From Deltaproteobacteria bacterium (lineage in GTDB: Bacteria > Myxococcota_A > UBA9160 > SMWR01): a stretch of 44,979 nucleotides of DNA. The notes beneath the pieces are model-generated. The model saw only the letters and a list, made by a program, of their open reading frames with translations. It was not told the origin of the DNA and did no database searches. The position numbers and the translations under genes were made by a program. Location: positions 1 through 44,979 of the forward strand of contig JAFDDG010000077.1 in assembly GCA_019310965.1 (NCBI GenBank), written 5' to 3'. This document shows, piece by piece, positions 1 through 8,192 of the stretch. Position 1 is the first letter of the stretch. Every line of letters begins with the position of its first letter.

Positions 1-199
1 GCGTGCGCCCCCGGATGTCACCGATCGCACCCCTTCCCCTCGGGGATGGGTTGCACCGGGCTGTGTCCTCCAACCGGACTCAAGATGGGGGAACTCCAGC
101 GGCGAAGCCGCCGGGCCGCTTCCTTCGACAGGAAGGGGGCCGAAGTTGAGCCATTCTGGGCGTTTGTCAAGAGAGGCGCGGGCACCCTCCCCGGCGACT

Positions 200-1135
200 T
201 CAGCGAAGCCGCTCTCCGGGCACCAGGCCGGCCTCAGCCGCCGCGAGCTTACCCGCAGCGCCGAGCTTCAGCCGCCCGACGCGCAGGCAGCCACCGGACG
301 CCGCAATGCGCGCCGCACCGTCTGCGAAGCCGAGCAGGCTGCCCGGGGCGGCGTCGCTGCCCCCCGGTTCGAGCACCACATCGTAGAGCCGCAAGATTTC
401 GCCACCGCACTCGGCCCAGGCACCCGGCTGCGGGTCGCAGCCGCGGGCGAGCCGGTCGAGCTCCGCCGCCGGCCGCGCCCAATCGATCCGGGCATCCGCA
501 TCGCTCACCAGGCCCTGGTGGCTCGCTCGAGTCTCGTCCTGGGCCACGAAACCGGCAGTGCCGGAGGCAATCGCGTTCACCGCCTCGGCCAACGCCTCGA
601 CGCCGAGCGGGTAGAGCTTCTGGAAGTAGAGCGAGCCCGCCGTGTCGCGGGACTCGATCGCCACACCGCCCTTCTGCACGACGATGGGCCCCGTGTCGAC
701 CCCCGCATCCGGCCGAAACACCGTGACGCCGGACTCCGTCTCGCCCTCGATGATCTGCCACGCCAGGGCGTTGCCGCCGCGGAATTTCGGCAGCAGCGAG
801 GGGTGGAAGCAGAGCGAGCCTTGGGCCGGCCGGTCGACGATCTCCGACGGCAGGATCGCCGTGACGAAGGCCAGCACGTTGAGCTCGGCGCCGAGCGCCT
901 CGTATTCGGCGAGCAGCTCGGGAATCGGCTCGAAGGCCTCACCCCGCTTGCGGCGAAAGCGCTTCGCCTGCACGAGCGTATCGCCCCGCGCTCGGGCCGC
1001 CTCGGCCAGCGGGTCGGGCCGTTTGCCCTCCGGCGGCGTATAGACGCCGACCATCTCGTGACCCTGCTCGACGAGCCGCTCGTAGACGTCCTTGCCGAAG
1101 GCGGCTTGCCCAAAGAATGCGATGCGAAGTGACAT
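200..1135 (-). CDS. Folate-dependent formyltransferase-family protein (10-formyl-THF dehydrogenase N-domain type)
   Basis: The 311-residue protein has the fold of methionyl-tRNA formyltransferase but most resembles the N-terminal hydrolase domain of 10-formyltetrahydrofolate dehydrogenase (ALDH1L). It has the early FGQ..FG segment, ELNVLAF near residue 84, HPSLLPKFRGG with catalytic-type His111, and DAGVDTG with Asp147. A C-terminal OB-like domain follows (residues 205 onward). It would transfer or hydrolyse formyl groups of 10-formyl-THF in the cytoplasm; the acceptor is unknown. A separate genuine fmt (13751-14695) and purU (38831-39700) are present, so this is a third, probably specialised paralogue. 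ATG start with an AGGA-type ribosome site. It is last in a minus-strand run after infA and an acyltransferase, with an 18-bp gap. The acyltransferase neighbour hints at sugar-nucleotide or surface-glycan formylation, which is inference only. Confidence 0.8.
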   Translation of the reverse strand: MSLRIAFFGQAAFGKDVYERLVEQGHEMVGVYTPPEGKRPDPLAEAARARGDTLVQAKRFRRKRGEAFEPIPELLAEYEALGAELNVLAFVTAILPSEIVDRPAQGSLCFHPSLLPKFRGGNALAWQIIEGETESGVTVFRPDAGVDTGPIVVQKGGVAIESRDTAGSLYFQKLYPLGVEALAEAVNAIASGTAGFVAQDETRASHQGLVSDADARIDWARPAAELDRLARGCDPQPGAWAECGGEILRLYDVVLEPGGSDAAPGSLLGFADGAARIAASGGCLRVGRLKLGAAGKLAAAEAGLVPGERLR

Positions 1136-1153
1136 GGTCTTCCTGACCTCGAA

Positions 1154-1792
1154 TCAGCTGGTGTGGGTGCGGTCGCCGACCGTGCCACAAGGCCGGGCCG
1201 GCCGGCCATAGGCGAGCGTGTGGGCGGGGATGTCGCCCGTGACGAGGGACCCGACTCCGACGACGCTGTGATCGCCGATCTGAACGCCGCGCAGAATCGT
1301 GCAATCGCCGGCCACCCACACGAACTCGCCAATGCGCACGGGCTCCTTGCGCTCCGGACGTTCGGCGTCCATGTCGTGCTGGTCGGCGTCGTAGATCCGT
1401 GTGCCGGGCCCGAGCATGGAGCGCCGGCCGATCTGCACGTCGAGCTTCGCGCTGACGAAGCAGCCGTTCAGCAGAGTCTCCGGCCCGATCACGAGCCTGG
1501 CCCCCTCGTAGGCGACGATGTGCAGATCGCTCACCTCGGTGCGCAACCAGGCGCCGGCCTGGATCTCGACTGCCGCGCCGGGGTAGAGCACGAAGTGCAG
1601 GCGCCCGGCGATGCGCTCGGTGACGACGCCGGCCGCAATGCGCAAGGTCGCGCCCGGGCCCATGTTGTAGCGAGCGAGCGCCAGGTTCGAGCTGGCGCGT
1701 GGATCGATCTCGAGCCCGGGGTTGCGCACGCGCACGCATGCGAGACGCACGCGATTCCATGCGTCGAATGCGCGCATCTCGAGTGCGCGCAT
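1154..1792 (-). CDS. Hexapeptide-repeat (left-handed beta-helix) acyltransferase
   Basis: 212 residues. The central and C-terminal parts show the [LIV]GxxxX hexapeptide periodicity of LbH acetyltransferases. Examples are the stretch around residues 115-130 (VQIGRRSMLGPGTRIYDAD) and IGEFVWVAGDCTILRGVQIG, followed by the closing AYGRPAR that is typical of maltose/galactoside O-acetyltransferase-like enzymes. The HD pair in DADQHDMD is the usual position of the catalytic His. The family transfers acetyl or other acyl groups from a CoA or ACP donor to sugars. The acceptor cannot be read from sequence. The start lies 6 bp downstream of the infA stop, so it is probably co-transcribed with infA. An alternative ATG lies five codons in. 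Confidence 0.78.
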   Translation of the reverse strand: MRALEMRAFDAWNRVRLACVRVRNPGLEIDPRASSNLALARYNMGPGATLRIAAGVVTERIAGRLHFVLYPGAAVEIQAGAWLRTEVSDLHIVAYEGARLVIGPETLLNGCFVSAKLDVQIGRRSMLGPGTRIYDADQHDMDAERPERKEPVRIGEFVWVAGDCTILRGVQIGDHSVVGVGSLVTGDIPAHTLAYGRPARPCGTVGDRTHTS

Positions 1793-1798
1793 CGAAAA

Positions 1799-2038
1799 TC
1801 AGCCGACCTGGGTCTGACCTTCGCGCAGGCGGAAGGTGATGAAGCCATGCGTCGGGTCATAGGGCGACACGCCCACCTGGACCCGGTCACCGGGAATCAC
1901 CCGGATGCGGAAGCGGCGCATGCGACCCGAGAGCTGGGCGGTGACAGTCTGGCCGCTCTCCAGCGCGATCTTGTAGCGACCGCCACCGAGAATCTTCTCG
2001 ACGGTTCCCGTCGCCTGGATCAAGTCGTCTCGCGCCAA
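1799..2038 (-). CDS. infA: Translation initiation factor IF-1
   Basis: 79 residues, slightly longer than the usual 72. It is a single S1/OB-fold domain with the hallmark segments TGTVEKILGGGRYKI, GRMRRFRIRVIPGDRVQV and SPYDPTHGFITFR. IF-1 occupies the 30S A site during initiation. The start is TTG, chosen because GGGAG sits 6 nt upstream and the reading ARDDLIQATG fits the family N-terminus. It stands alone here rather than in a ribosomal-protein cluster. The two downstream genes are modification enzymes, not translation factors. Confidence 0.93.
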   Translation of the reverse strand: MARDDLIQATGTVEKILGGGRYKIALESGQTVTAQLSGRMRRFRIRVIPGDRVQVGVSPYDPTHGFITFRLREGQTQVG

Positions 2039-2149
2039 TCTATTCTCCCAACCGAGTTCGGGCGCGCAGTTTAACCGATCTCGCGCCCCATTTCCGGTCC
2101 GCTGTCCGGCGCCATGATCGCCCGGGCTCGGCGCGCCGCGAAATCAGCA

Positions 2150-4483
2150 TCAGTCGAAGACGTCTCCGCCCTCATCGTCGTCCTGCATGCCACGACGCTC
2201 CCTCGCCTCGAGGAAGCCGGCGAATTCCTGGATGGGCACGATCTGCGGCGAGAGCGCCTGCGGGTCACCGGACGGCGGGGCGAGCGAGTAGAGCTCGAGA
2301 TGCACGCCCTGGGCCGGGCGCTCGCCGTTGCGCCGCAAAACGAAGCGGCGTCTGTGGAACAGCAGATCGACGGCGTCTCCCTCCAGCAGCTTCGCCGTGG
2401 TCTTCACCCGCGACTGCGAGATGGGAAGATCCGAGGCGAACGCATAGCGCAGGTGCAAGGTCTGACCGGCGTCGAGGCGCGTCGTCGTGCGCAAGGGCTT
2501 TCGCTTCTTCGACAGCTCGACGTTGTGGACCAGCTCCACGCGCCCTTCGCCGCGGGCTTCGGCGACGAGCTCGACCTCGATCCATTCGTTCGGCTCGAGG
2601 GCCAGCTGGGAGATGCCCTGCACCATCTGACGCTCGCGCTTGCGCACCTCGAAGACGGGATTGGTCAATAGCGGGATCGTCAGCGGCGCATCGTCACGCG
2701 GGGGCCGGCTGCGGCGCGCCACTTCGCGAATCTGCTCTTCGAAGCCGGGCGCCGCGCGCGTGCGCGGCAGGCTCGGCGCGAAGAAGCGCCCGGCCTCGGT
2801 GGCGTAGCGCGCGCAGCGCAGCCCCTCGAGCTCGCACTGCACCAGTGAGCCGTCGGGCCTGATGCCCCCCAGCGTGCGGTGGTTCACGTTGCCGAAGAAG
2901 AGTCGACGGCCCCGGTCGTAACTCCGGAAAACGCTGCGTCCGAACAGCTCGGCACCGCTCTCGCCAAGGCCGAGATAGTCGAGAATCGAGAGAGCCACGT
3001 CGCTCTGCGCGAAGGGCTCCGTCACCAGACCGCGACTGCGCTCCGGCGTCATGGCCACCAAGAAGCCCCAGTTCTGACTCAGAATTCCGGCGGTGGTGTC
3101 ACTCACCTGCCCGAGATCCCCGGCCGACTCGTCGGAGGTGATCAACACCAGGGTGTCGTCGCGCATACCGCTCTTCTCGAGCCCGTGCAGGAAACGGGCG
3201 ACGGCAACATCGAGGTAAGCGAAGGCGCGTCGAAAGTCCGTCTGGTAGGGCGACTCGAAGCTCTCGGGCACGACGAAGGGGTGATGGCTCCCCACGGTGA
3301 GCAGCGTCAGGAACCACGGCTCGCCGCGGGCACGCAGACGTTCGATCTCGACGAGCGCAGCCTCGAGAAAGGCCCGATCGTCGACCCCCCAGAGCGTGCG
3401 CAGATACGCCCGCTCGAACGAATCGTGGCCCAGCGTCTCGTCGAACCCGATGGCCGGCATGAAGCGGTCTTTCAGCATGAAGGCCAGCGGCGCGGACTGC
3501 AGATACACCGTGTGGTAGCCGTGATCGCGCAGAATCTCGGGCAGACAGCGCTGCCACGGTCGCGCCGCCGCCACCGTCATCTTCGGCATGCCCGCCGTGA
3601 GCCGAGGGTACTCGCCACACAGGAGCGTGTAGAGCCCCCGGTTCGTGCGGCGTTGGTGCGTGAAGAAACTGGCGTACCCGACGTTTCCGGCGAAGGCGGC
3701 GTCGAGATTGTGCATGCGATTCACGCCGTCGCGGCCGTGGGCAGCGGTGGCCGTCGGCAGATAGTTGCCCGACACCGACTCGAGAATCACCAGCAACACA
3801 TTCTTGCGACGACCGTCCAGGGCAAAGCGCGGCGGAGCGGCGAGGTCCGCGGCCAGCGAGGGCTCACTCTCGATGATGGCCCGCGCGGAGCTCGCATAGC
3901 CCCCGCCCCGGGCGGCATCCTGGCGCAGCACCAACCACTCGGCGTTGTGCACCAGGGCGTTGACCTGCCGCCAGGTGGCGAGCGCGGGATCGCCGCCCGC
4001 GAGGCTGAGCGCAGCGAGCACGAAACCTCCGGCGCAGAGCGCCAGCGCCACGTCGCCGAACGGCCGCCGCGATACGCCCCAGGCCGCCAGCACCAGAGTG
4101 CCGACCAGAAGCGCGGCGAGCACCAGCGGGTGCGAAAGCGCCAGCACCGAGCCCCCCACGAACGTGGGATCGGCAAAGAAGGAGAGATCCAGCGGCGATG
4201 CCACCGTGCCCAGGGCCGCGATCGTCTCGGAGTTGGCGTAGTAAGCGAGAGCCAGCAGGACGGCGCTTGCGACGGCGAGCCAGCGCGACAGCGCCGCGAG
4301 CAGCCACACCAGCGCGAGGCAGAGCAGCGCCGCGCCCGCATCCGCGGCAAAGCCCCGCCAATCCGCCGCGGAGATGCCCTGACGCTGATCGAGCAGCGAG
4401 AGCAAACGGCACGCCCACGGCGCCAGCAGAACCGCGCCGAGCGCCGCCGCGATGCGCAGGGCCCCTGAGCGCGCGGGAAACAT
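2150..4483 (-). CDS. LTA synthase-family sulfatase-fold membrane protein
   Basis: 777 residues from the ATG that begins MFPARSG. This start is one base after the stop of the upstream phosphatase (TAGcATG); extending further upstream would read antisense-looking Ser/Arg-rich sequence. The first ~200 residues contain several hydrophobic segments. A sulfatase/alkaline-phosphatase-like domain follows, with LLVILESVSGNYLP (metal-binding Glu), a TNRGLYTLLCG segment carrying the nucleophile-type Thr, GSHHPF and ITSDES. The last ~170 residues are a soluble extension. Relatives move phosphoglycerol or similar groups onto surface polymers. In an LPS-bearing Gram-negative, OPG/MdoB-like phosphoglycerol transfer or lipid-A phosphoform transfer is more likely than lipoteichoic acid synthesis. 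The substrate is not determinable here. Confidence 0.8.
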   Translation of the reverse strand: MFPARSGALRIAAALGAVLLAPWACRLLSLLDQRQGISAADWRGFAADAGAALLCLALVWLLAALSRWLAVASAVLLALAYYANSETIAALGTVASPLDLSFFADPTFVGGSVLALSHPLVLAALLVGTLVLAAWGVSRRPFGDVALALCAGGFVLAALSLAGGDPALATWRQVNALVHNAEWLVLRQDAARGGGYASSARAIIESEPSLAADLAAPPRFALDGRRKNVLLVILESVSGNYLPTATAAHGRDGVNRMHNLDAAFAGNVGYASFFTHQRRTNRGLYTLLCGEYPRLTAGMPKMTVAAARPWQRCLPEILRDHGYHTVYLQSAPLAFMLKDRFMPAIGFDETLGHDSFERAYLRTLWGVDDRAFLEAALVEIERLRARGEPWFLTLLTVGSHHPFVVPESFESPYQTDFRRAFAYLDVAVARFLHGLEKSGMRDDTLVLITSDESAGDLGQVSDTTAGILSQNWGFLVAMTPERSRGLVTEPFAQSDVALSILDYLGLGESGAELFGRSVFRSYDRGRRLFFGNVNHRTLGGIRPDGSLVQCELEGLRCARYATEAGRFFAPSLPRTRAAPGFEEQIREVARRSRPPRDDAPLTIPLLTNPVFEVRKRERQMVQGISQLALEPNEWIEVELVAEARGEGRVELVHNVELSKKRKPLRTTTRLDAGQTLHLRYAFASDLPISQSRVKTTAKLLEGDAVDLLFHRRRFVLRRNGERPAQGVHLELYSLAPPSGDPQALSPQIVPIQEFAGFLEARERRGMQDDDEGGDVFD

Positions 4484-4484
4484 G

Positions 4485-5279
4485 CTAGATGGGCTCAAGC
4501 AAGTTCGCCTGCAGCTGCTCACGCTGCGCGTCGGAGAACTCGAGCCCCCTGCGCAGGTAGGTGTCGAAGTCACCGTATTCGACCCGCACCGCCTCGAACG
4601 AGGCCTCCACGTACTCGCGGCGCACCTCGAGCAAGGGCAACAAGAGCCTGTGCCAGTTCTCCAGACTCACACCGCCGCCGGTCCGCGCTGCGATCTCGTC
4701 GGTCGCACGGTTGCTCAGCAGGTACTGCTCGATCACCTCTTCCTCGGCGACACCGAGGGCCAGCAGCACCACCGAGCCCGCCCACCCGGCGCGGTCCTTT
4801 CCCGCGGAGCAGTGGAATAGCGCGGGATAGCTCTCGGACTCCGCGAGCCGCGCGAGAAACTCCGCGTACTGCGTGCAACGCGTCTTCACGAGCCCAGCCG
4901 CACCGCGCCGCATCAGCTCGGCGGCACCATCACCCCCGAAGATTTCCTGCAGCTCCTCCGGCGTGCTGGATTCGATCACGCCACGCAGGTCCTTTGCGGT
5001 GGAAGGATCGTGCATCGGAAGACACACGGATGCAGCACCCGGCGGCAGGCGGTCTTCGCCATCGACCTCGATGTCGCGAGGCGTGCGAAAGTCGAAGACG
5101 CGCCGGAGACCCAGCTCCGCGAGCAACCCGCGATCGCGCTCGGTGGCGTGGCCCAGATGGCCGCTGCGGAACAGGCGGCCGGGGCGCACCCGGCGGCCAT
5201 CCCGAGCGCGGTGGCCACCCAGATCGCGGAAATTTGCAACGGCGTCGAAGCGGAGGGGATGGGGCTCGCGATACGGCAT
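4485..5279 (-). CDS. Tyrosine-protein phosphatase (PtpB/Y_phosphatase3 family)
   Basis: 264 residues. The active-site loop CX5R is intact as HCSAGKDRAGW (Cys157, Arg163). The N-terminus has NFRDLGG and FRSGHL, followed by LGLRRVFDFRTPRDI, all typical of the MptpB-like lipid/tyrosine phosphatases. Asp162 in the loop matches the KDR variant known for phosphoinositide activity in this family. The stop overlaps the start region of the LTA-synthase-like gene, so the two are almost certainly translationally coupled. A job in lipid or polyprenyl-phosphate handling on the membrane is therefore attractive, but this is inference from context. Confidence 0.85.
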   Translation of the reverse strand: MPYREPHPLRFDAVANFRDLGGHRARDGRRVRPGRLFRSGHLGHATERDRGLLAELGLRRVFDFRTPRDIEVDGEDRLPPGAASVCLPMHDPSTAKDLRGVIESSTPEELQEIFGGDGAAELMRRGAAGLVKTRCTQYAEFLARLAESESYPALFHCSAGKDRAGWAGSVVLLALGVAEEEVIEQYLLSNRATDEIAARTGGGVSLENWHRLLLPLLEVRREYVEASFEAVRVEYGDFDTYLRRGLEFSDAQREQLQANLLEPI

Positions 5280-5334
5280 ATCGGTGGAGGACGGTAGCGC
5301 GGTGCCCGGATGCGGTAACTTCTGCCGCTTCGGC

Positions 5335-5426
<92 letters not shown>

Positions 5427-5471
5427 ACCCCTTGGATGGCCCCCGCGGGAGCCACGCGGTAGTTTTCGACA

Positions 5472-5603
5472 GCTGCGGGAACCGGCGATCGCAGGGTCCC
5501 GCTCGATCACGATCTCCGTGAACTCCGTCAGATCCGGAAGGAAGCAGCGGTAACGGGGCCTCGGTTGCGAGCGGATCACCCTGCGATCTCCCGTCCCCGC
5601 AGC
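5472..5603 (+). ncRNA. ffs: Signal recognition particle RNA (4.5S type)
   Basis: The conserved Ffh-binding core TCAGATCCGGAAGGAAGCAGCGGTAACGG lies at about 5528-5555. It is flanked by a long hairpin: GATCGCAGGGT (5487-5497) pairs perfectly with ACCCTGCGATC (near 5576-5588). CCGCTCG pairs with CGAGCGG, and CTGCGGG (5473-5479) with CCCGCAG (5596-5602). Exact ends are estimated from the pairing. The order tRNA-Ser, ffs, dnaX, ybaB, recR is a known arrangement in other bacteria, which supports the call. Confidence 0.9.
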
Positions 5604-5632
5604 GGGCCCTCGGTTCGGTGGTTGGTCGGGGG

Positions 5633-5741
5633 AGTGGGGTGGGTTGGGGTCCTCGTGCTCATGTCGCCGCAGCGAATGAGCTCGGTTCCCGATCTGCCTC
5701 AGGCGGCTCCGTTCCGCGCGCGGACCCCAACCCACCCCACT
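5633..5741. repeat. 20-bp perfect inverted repeat with a G-quadruplex-type arm
   Basis: Arms at 5633-5652 and 5722-5741 are exact reverse complements over 20 bp, separated by 69 bp. The left arm with its 5' flank carries four G-runs (5628-5632, 5636-5639, 5641-5643, 5646-5649) with 1-3 nt loops, a strong G4 motif. No T-run follows, so it is not a standard intrinsic terminator. It could be the stem of an uncharacterised RNA or a MITE-like element; no target-site duplication was seen. Confidence 0.75.
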
Positions 5742-5823
5742 GACTGCCTCCGAGGCGTGCGCAACGCCCCAGCCCGGGGGCAAGAGGGACAGTCCTCCGC
5801 TCGTAACCTCAGTGGGTATAGAC

Positions 5824-5842
5824 GGCGCCGCGGAGCGGCGCC
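5824..5842 (+). terminator. GC-rich hairpin, possible terminator
   Basis: GGCGCCGC (5824-5831) and GCGGCGCC (5835-5842) form an 8-bp perfect stem with a 3-nt loop. It is followed by CGATTTCATC, which is only weakly T-rich. Termination of a transcript from the tRNA-Ser/ffs side is plausible but unproven. Confidence 0.35.
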
Positions 5843-5948
5843 CGATTTCATCAAGCCTGCCCGCCACGGCATCGTTCGCTTCACGGGGACCGCGGGAAAC
5901 CCGACCTCCGGCACCAACGGCCAGGCGGCGGGGGGCGATCAAGGCCGA

Positions 5949-6103
5949 GCGTTTCGGGGAAGGGGGGCTGGAGGCGAACTAAAGCGCAGGCCGAGCCGGA
6001 GCTGCCCCCGACCCCGAGCCGGGAACCCACCACTTCACCGCGTACCCCAGAGCCCCCCGGCGAGACCGAGCCATTCGCCGGAAGCCCCCCTTCCCCGAAA
6101 CGC
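5949..6103. repeat. 21-bp perfect inverted repeat upstream of dnaX
   Basis: Arms 5949-5969 and 6083-6103 are exact reverse complements over 21 bp, separated by 113 bp. A further GGCGAA/TTCGCC pairing lies just inside. The right arm ends 35 bp before the dnaX start. The arms are G-rich/C-rich like those of the neighbouring repeat at 5633-5741 but are not the same sequence. No coding sequence is supported between the SRP RNA and dnaX (5604-6138). Confidence 0.75.
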
Positions 6104-6138
6104 GTCACTCACCTCGCCGGGGGAGCTACACTGCCCGC

Positions 6139-7860
6139 GTGAGTTACGAGGTCCTGGCCAGGAAGTGGCGGCCGCAGGCGTTCGACGACGTCGTCGGGCA
6201 GGCGCACGTCACTACGCCGCTGCGCAACGCGATCCGCATGGATCGCATGCCGCATGCAGTGCTCTTCACCGGACCGCGGGGCTGCGGCAAGACGACGCTC
6301 GCGCGCATCCTTGCGCGTTGCCTGAACTGCGAGAAGGGCCCGACGGACACACCGTGCGGTGAGTGCGCGTCGTGCCGCGAAATCATCGAGGGCCGTTCGA
6401 CGGACGTGCAGGAGATCGACGCCGCCAGCCGCACCAGCGTCGACGACGTGCGCGAGATCATCGAGGCAATTCGCTACGCGCCCTCTCCCGGCAAGCACCG
6501 CATCTACGTGGTCGACGAAGTGCACATGCTCTCCGGCGCCGCGTTCAACGCGCTGCTGAAGACGCTGGAAGAGCCCCCACCGCGCAGCCTATTCGTCTTC
6601 GCCACGACGAATCCGGAGAAGATCCCGTTCACGGTCATCTCGCGTTGCCAGCGCCACGACCTGCGCCGCATCGGCGCCGCCGAGATCGTGGGCCGCCTGA
6701 AGGAGATGTGCCGCGACGAGTCCCTGACGATCTCGGACACGAGCCTGCTGGCGATTGCCCGCGAATCCGACGGTTCGCTGCGCGACGCCCAGACGCTGCT
6801 CGACCAGATCATCGCGTTCGGCGGCGACGAGGTCGACGACGAGCAGGTGGCGCAGGTGTTGGATCTGGTCGACCGCCGCCTGTTGCTCTCGATCGCCGAG
6901 GCGTGCATCGCCGGCGACGCGCCGGCGGCCCTCGATGCCATGGCTCGCGCGGCCGAGACCGGCACCGACGCGAAGCGCCTGGGCGAGACGCTGCTGCAGC
7001 TGCTGCGCGACCTGGTGGTGCTGCGGATCGCGCCGGATCGCGATGGGCTCGTCGAGGCCTCGGACGCAGAGCGCGAGGAGCTCGAGCAGCTGGCCGGGCG
7101 CACGGATGCGATGCGCCTGCGACGCATGTTCCGCTCTCTGGTGCGCGAGCAGGAAGACCTGGGCTGGGCGCCGCGCCCGCTGGCGGTACTCGAGATGGCG
7201 GTGGTGCGACTCGCCAGCATGCCGGACGGCGACGACGTGGGCCGCCTGCTGGCGCGCCTCGACGCGCTGGAACAGCGCATCACCGGCGGCGGCGCGGCGG
7301 GAGGTGGCGGAGGAGAGGGTTCCGCAACGACGCGGCCCAGCCGGCCCGCGCGCGACGCGCGCCAGAACGGCACAACGCATTCCGCGCCCGCCAGAGCGAG
7401 CGCGCCGCCGGCCGAACCGGAGCCGCCGCCGCCGGACGCCGAGCACGAACCACCGACAGCCTCGGTACCGCTCGATACCGTGTTCAGTCGCCTGCACGCC
7501 TTCACCGAGCGCCGCAACCCCCGCCTCGCCGCGGCCCTCGAGGACTGCTCCCTGCTGGAGCGCGGCACCGCGCACATCCGCATGGGCGCCCCCAACCGCT
7601 TCGCCGCCCAGCGACTCGAAAGCCGCCGCGAGGCGCTCGAGGAAATCAGTGGCGAGTTCTTCGGCGGCACCATGCGCGTGCACGTCGAGCAGACGAACGG
7701 CACCACCGCAGCCGACGCGAATGCGCAGGCCGGAAGCGAAAGAGACCGCCAGGCACGCCAGCGCGCCCTCGAACATCCCACCGTGGGCCTGGCCCTCGAG
7801 GTGCTCGAAGGCGAGATCGCCGAAATTCGTCCCCTCACCTCAGGAGCGCCGGGCCGGTGA
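6139..7860 (+). CDS. dnaX: DNA polymerase III subunit gamma/tau
   Basis: 573 residues from a GTG start. The N-terminus (SYEVLARKWRP..FDDVVGQ) is diagnostic of the clamp loader. Walker A is GPRGCGKTT (residues 45-53). The zinc module uses Cys64, Cys73, Cys76 and Cys79. Walker B is VVDEVHMLS, and sensor/arginine-finger segment ATTNPEKIPFTVISRCQRHDLRRI follows. A Gly-rich then Pro/Glu-rich linker (residues 385-440) leads to a C-terminal tau-like domain. No A-rich slippery site for programmed frameshifting was seen in the linker, so a gamma form, if any, would need another mechanism. It overlaps ybaB by 4 nt. A TACACT hexamer ends 6 nt before the GTG and no Shine-Dalgarno is evident. Confidence 0.95.
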   Translation: MSYEVLARKWRPQAFDDVVGQAHVTTPLRNAIRMDRMPHAVLFTGPRGCGKTTLARILARCLNCEKGPTDTPCGECASCREIIEGRSTDVQEIDAASRTSVDDVREIIEAIRYAPSPGKHRIYVVDEVHMLSGAAFNALLKTLEEPPPRSLFVFATTNPEKIPFTVISRCQRHDLRRIGAAEIVGRLKEMCRDESLTISDTSLLAIARESDGSLRDAQTLLDQIIAFGGDEVDDEQVAQVLDLVDRRLLLSIAEACIAGDAPAALDAMARAAETGTDAKRLGETLLQLLRDLVVLRIAPDRDGLVEASDAEREELEQLAGRTDAMRLRRMFRSLVREQEDLGWAPRPLAVLEMAVVRLASMPDGDDVGRLLARLDALEQRITGGGAAGGGGGEGSATTRPSRPARDARQNGTTHSAPARASAPPAEPEPPPPDAEHEPPTASVPLDTVFSRLHAFTERRNPRLAAALEDCSLLERGTAHIRMGAPNRFAAQRLESRREALEEISGEFFGGTMRVHVEQTNGTTAADANAQAGSERDRQARQRALEHPTVGLALEVLEGEIAEIRPLTSGAPGR

Positions 7861-8183
7861 ACCCCGAAGAGCTGGGGCGACTGATGGAGCAGGCCCAGGA
7901 AGTGCAGGCGAAGCTCGCCGCGCTGCAGCAGGAGCTCGCCCTGCGTCGCTTCGAGGGCTCCTCCGGCGGCGGCATGGTCACCGCCGTCGTCACCGGCGCG
8001 CTGCGCGTGCACGAGGTGCGCATCGAGCCATCGCTGGTCGAACGGGGCGATCTCGAGATGCTCCAGGATCTCACGGCAGCGGCGCTCAACGCCGCGCTCG
8101 GCTATGCCCAGTCAACGGTGCAGGCGGAGCTGCAGCGCGCCTCGGCGGGACTCCAGCTCCCGGTGCCGCCGAATGCTGACTGA
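7857..8183 (+). CDS. ybaB: YbaB/EbfC family nucleoid-associated protein
   Basis: 108 residues from GTG at 7857, overlapping the dnaX stop as GTGA. It has the typical N-terminal helix (LGRLMEQAQEVQAKLAALQQEL), the central glycine-rich strand SSGGGMVTAVVTGALRVHEVRIEPSL, and a C-terminal helix beginning DLTAAALNAAL. The family forms dimeric DNA-binding tweezers. It sits between dnaX and recR, as in most bacteria. Confidence 0.92.
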   Translation: MNPEELGRLMEQAQEVQAKLAALQQELALRRFEGSSGGGMVTAVVTGALRVHEVRIEPSLVERGDLEMLQDLTAAALNAALGYAQSTVQAELQRASAGLQLPVPPNAD

Positions 8184-8192
8184 CGCCTGACG

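Noticed and set aside
1..199. Short hairpins (for example CGGCGAAGCCG) at the left edge as terminators
   Set aside because: There is no T-run and the context is cut off by the window; nothing firm can be called.
2879..4468. 529-codon plus-strand frame opposite the LTA-synthase-like gene
   Set aside because: Antisense shadow with no recognisable domain.
6363..7856. Long plus-strand frame overlapping dnaX
   Set aside because: Shadow frame, Arg/Ala-rich. Only its end (from 7857) is real, as ybaB.
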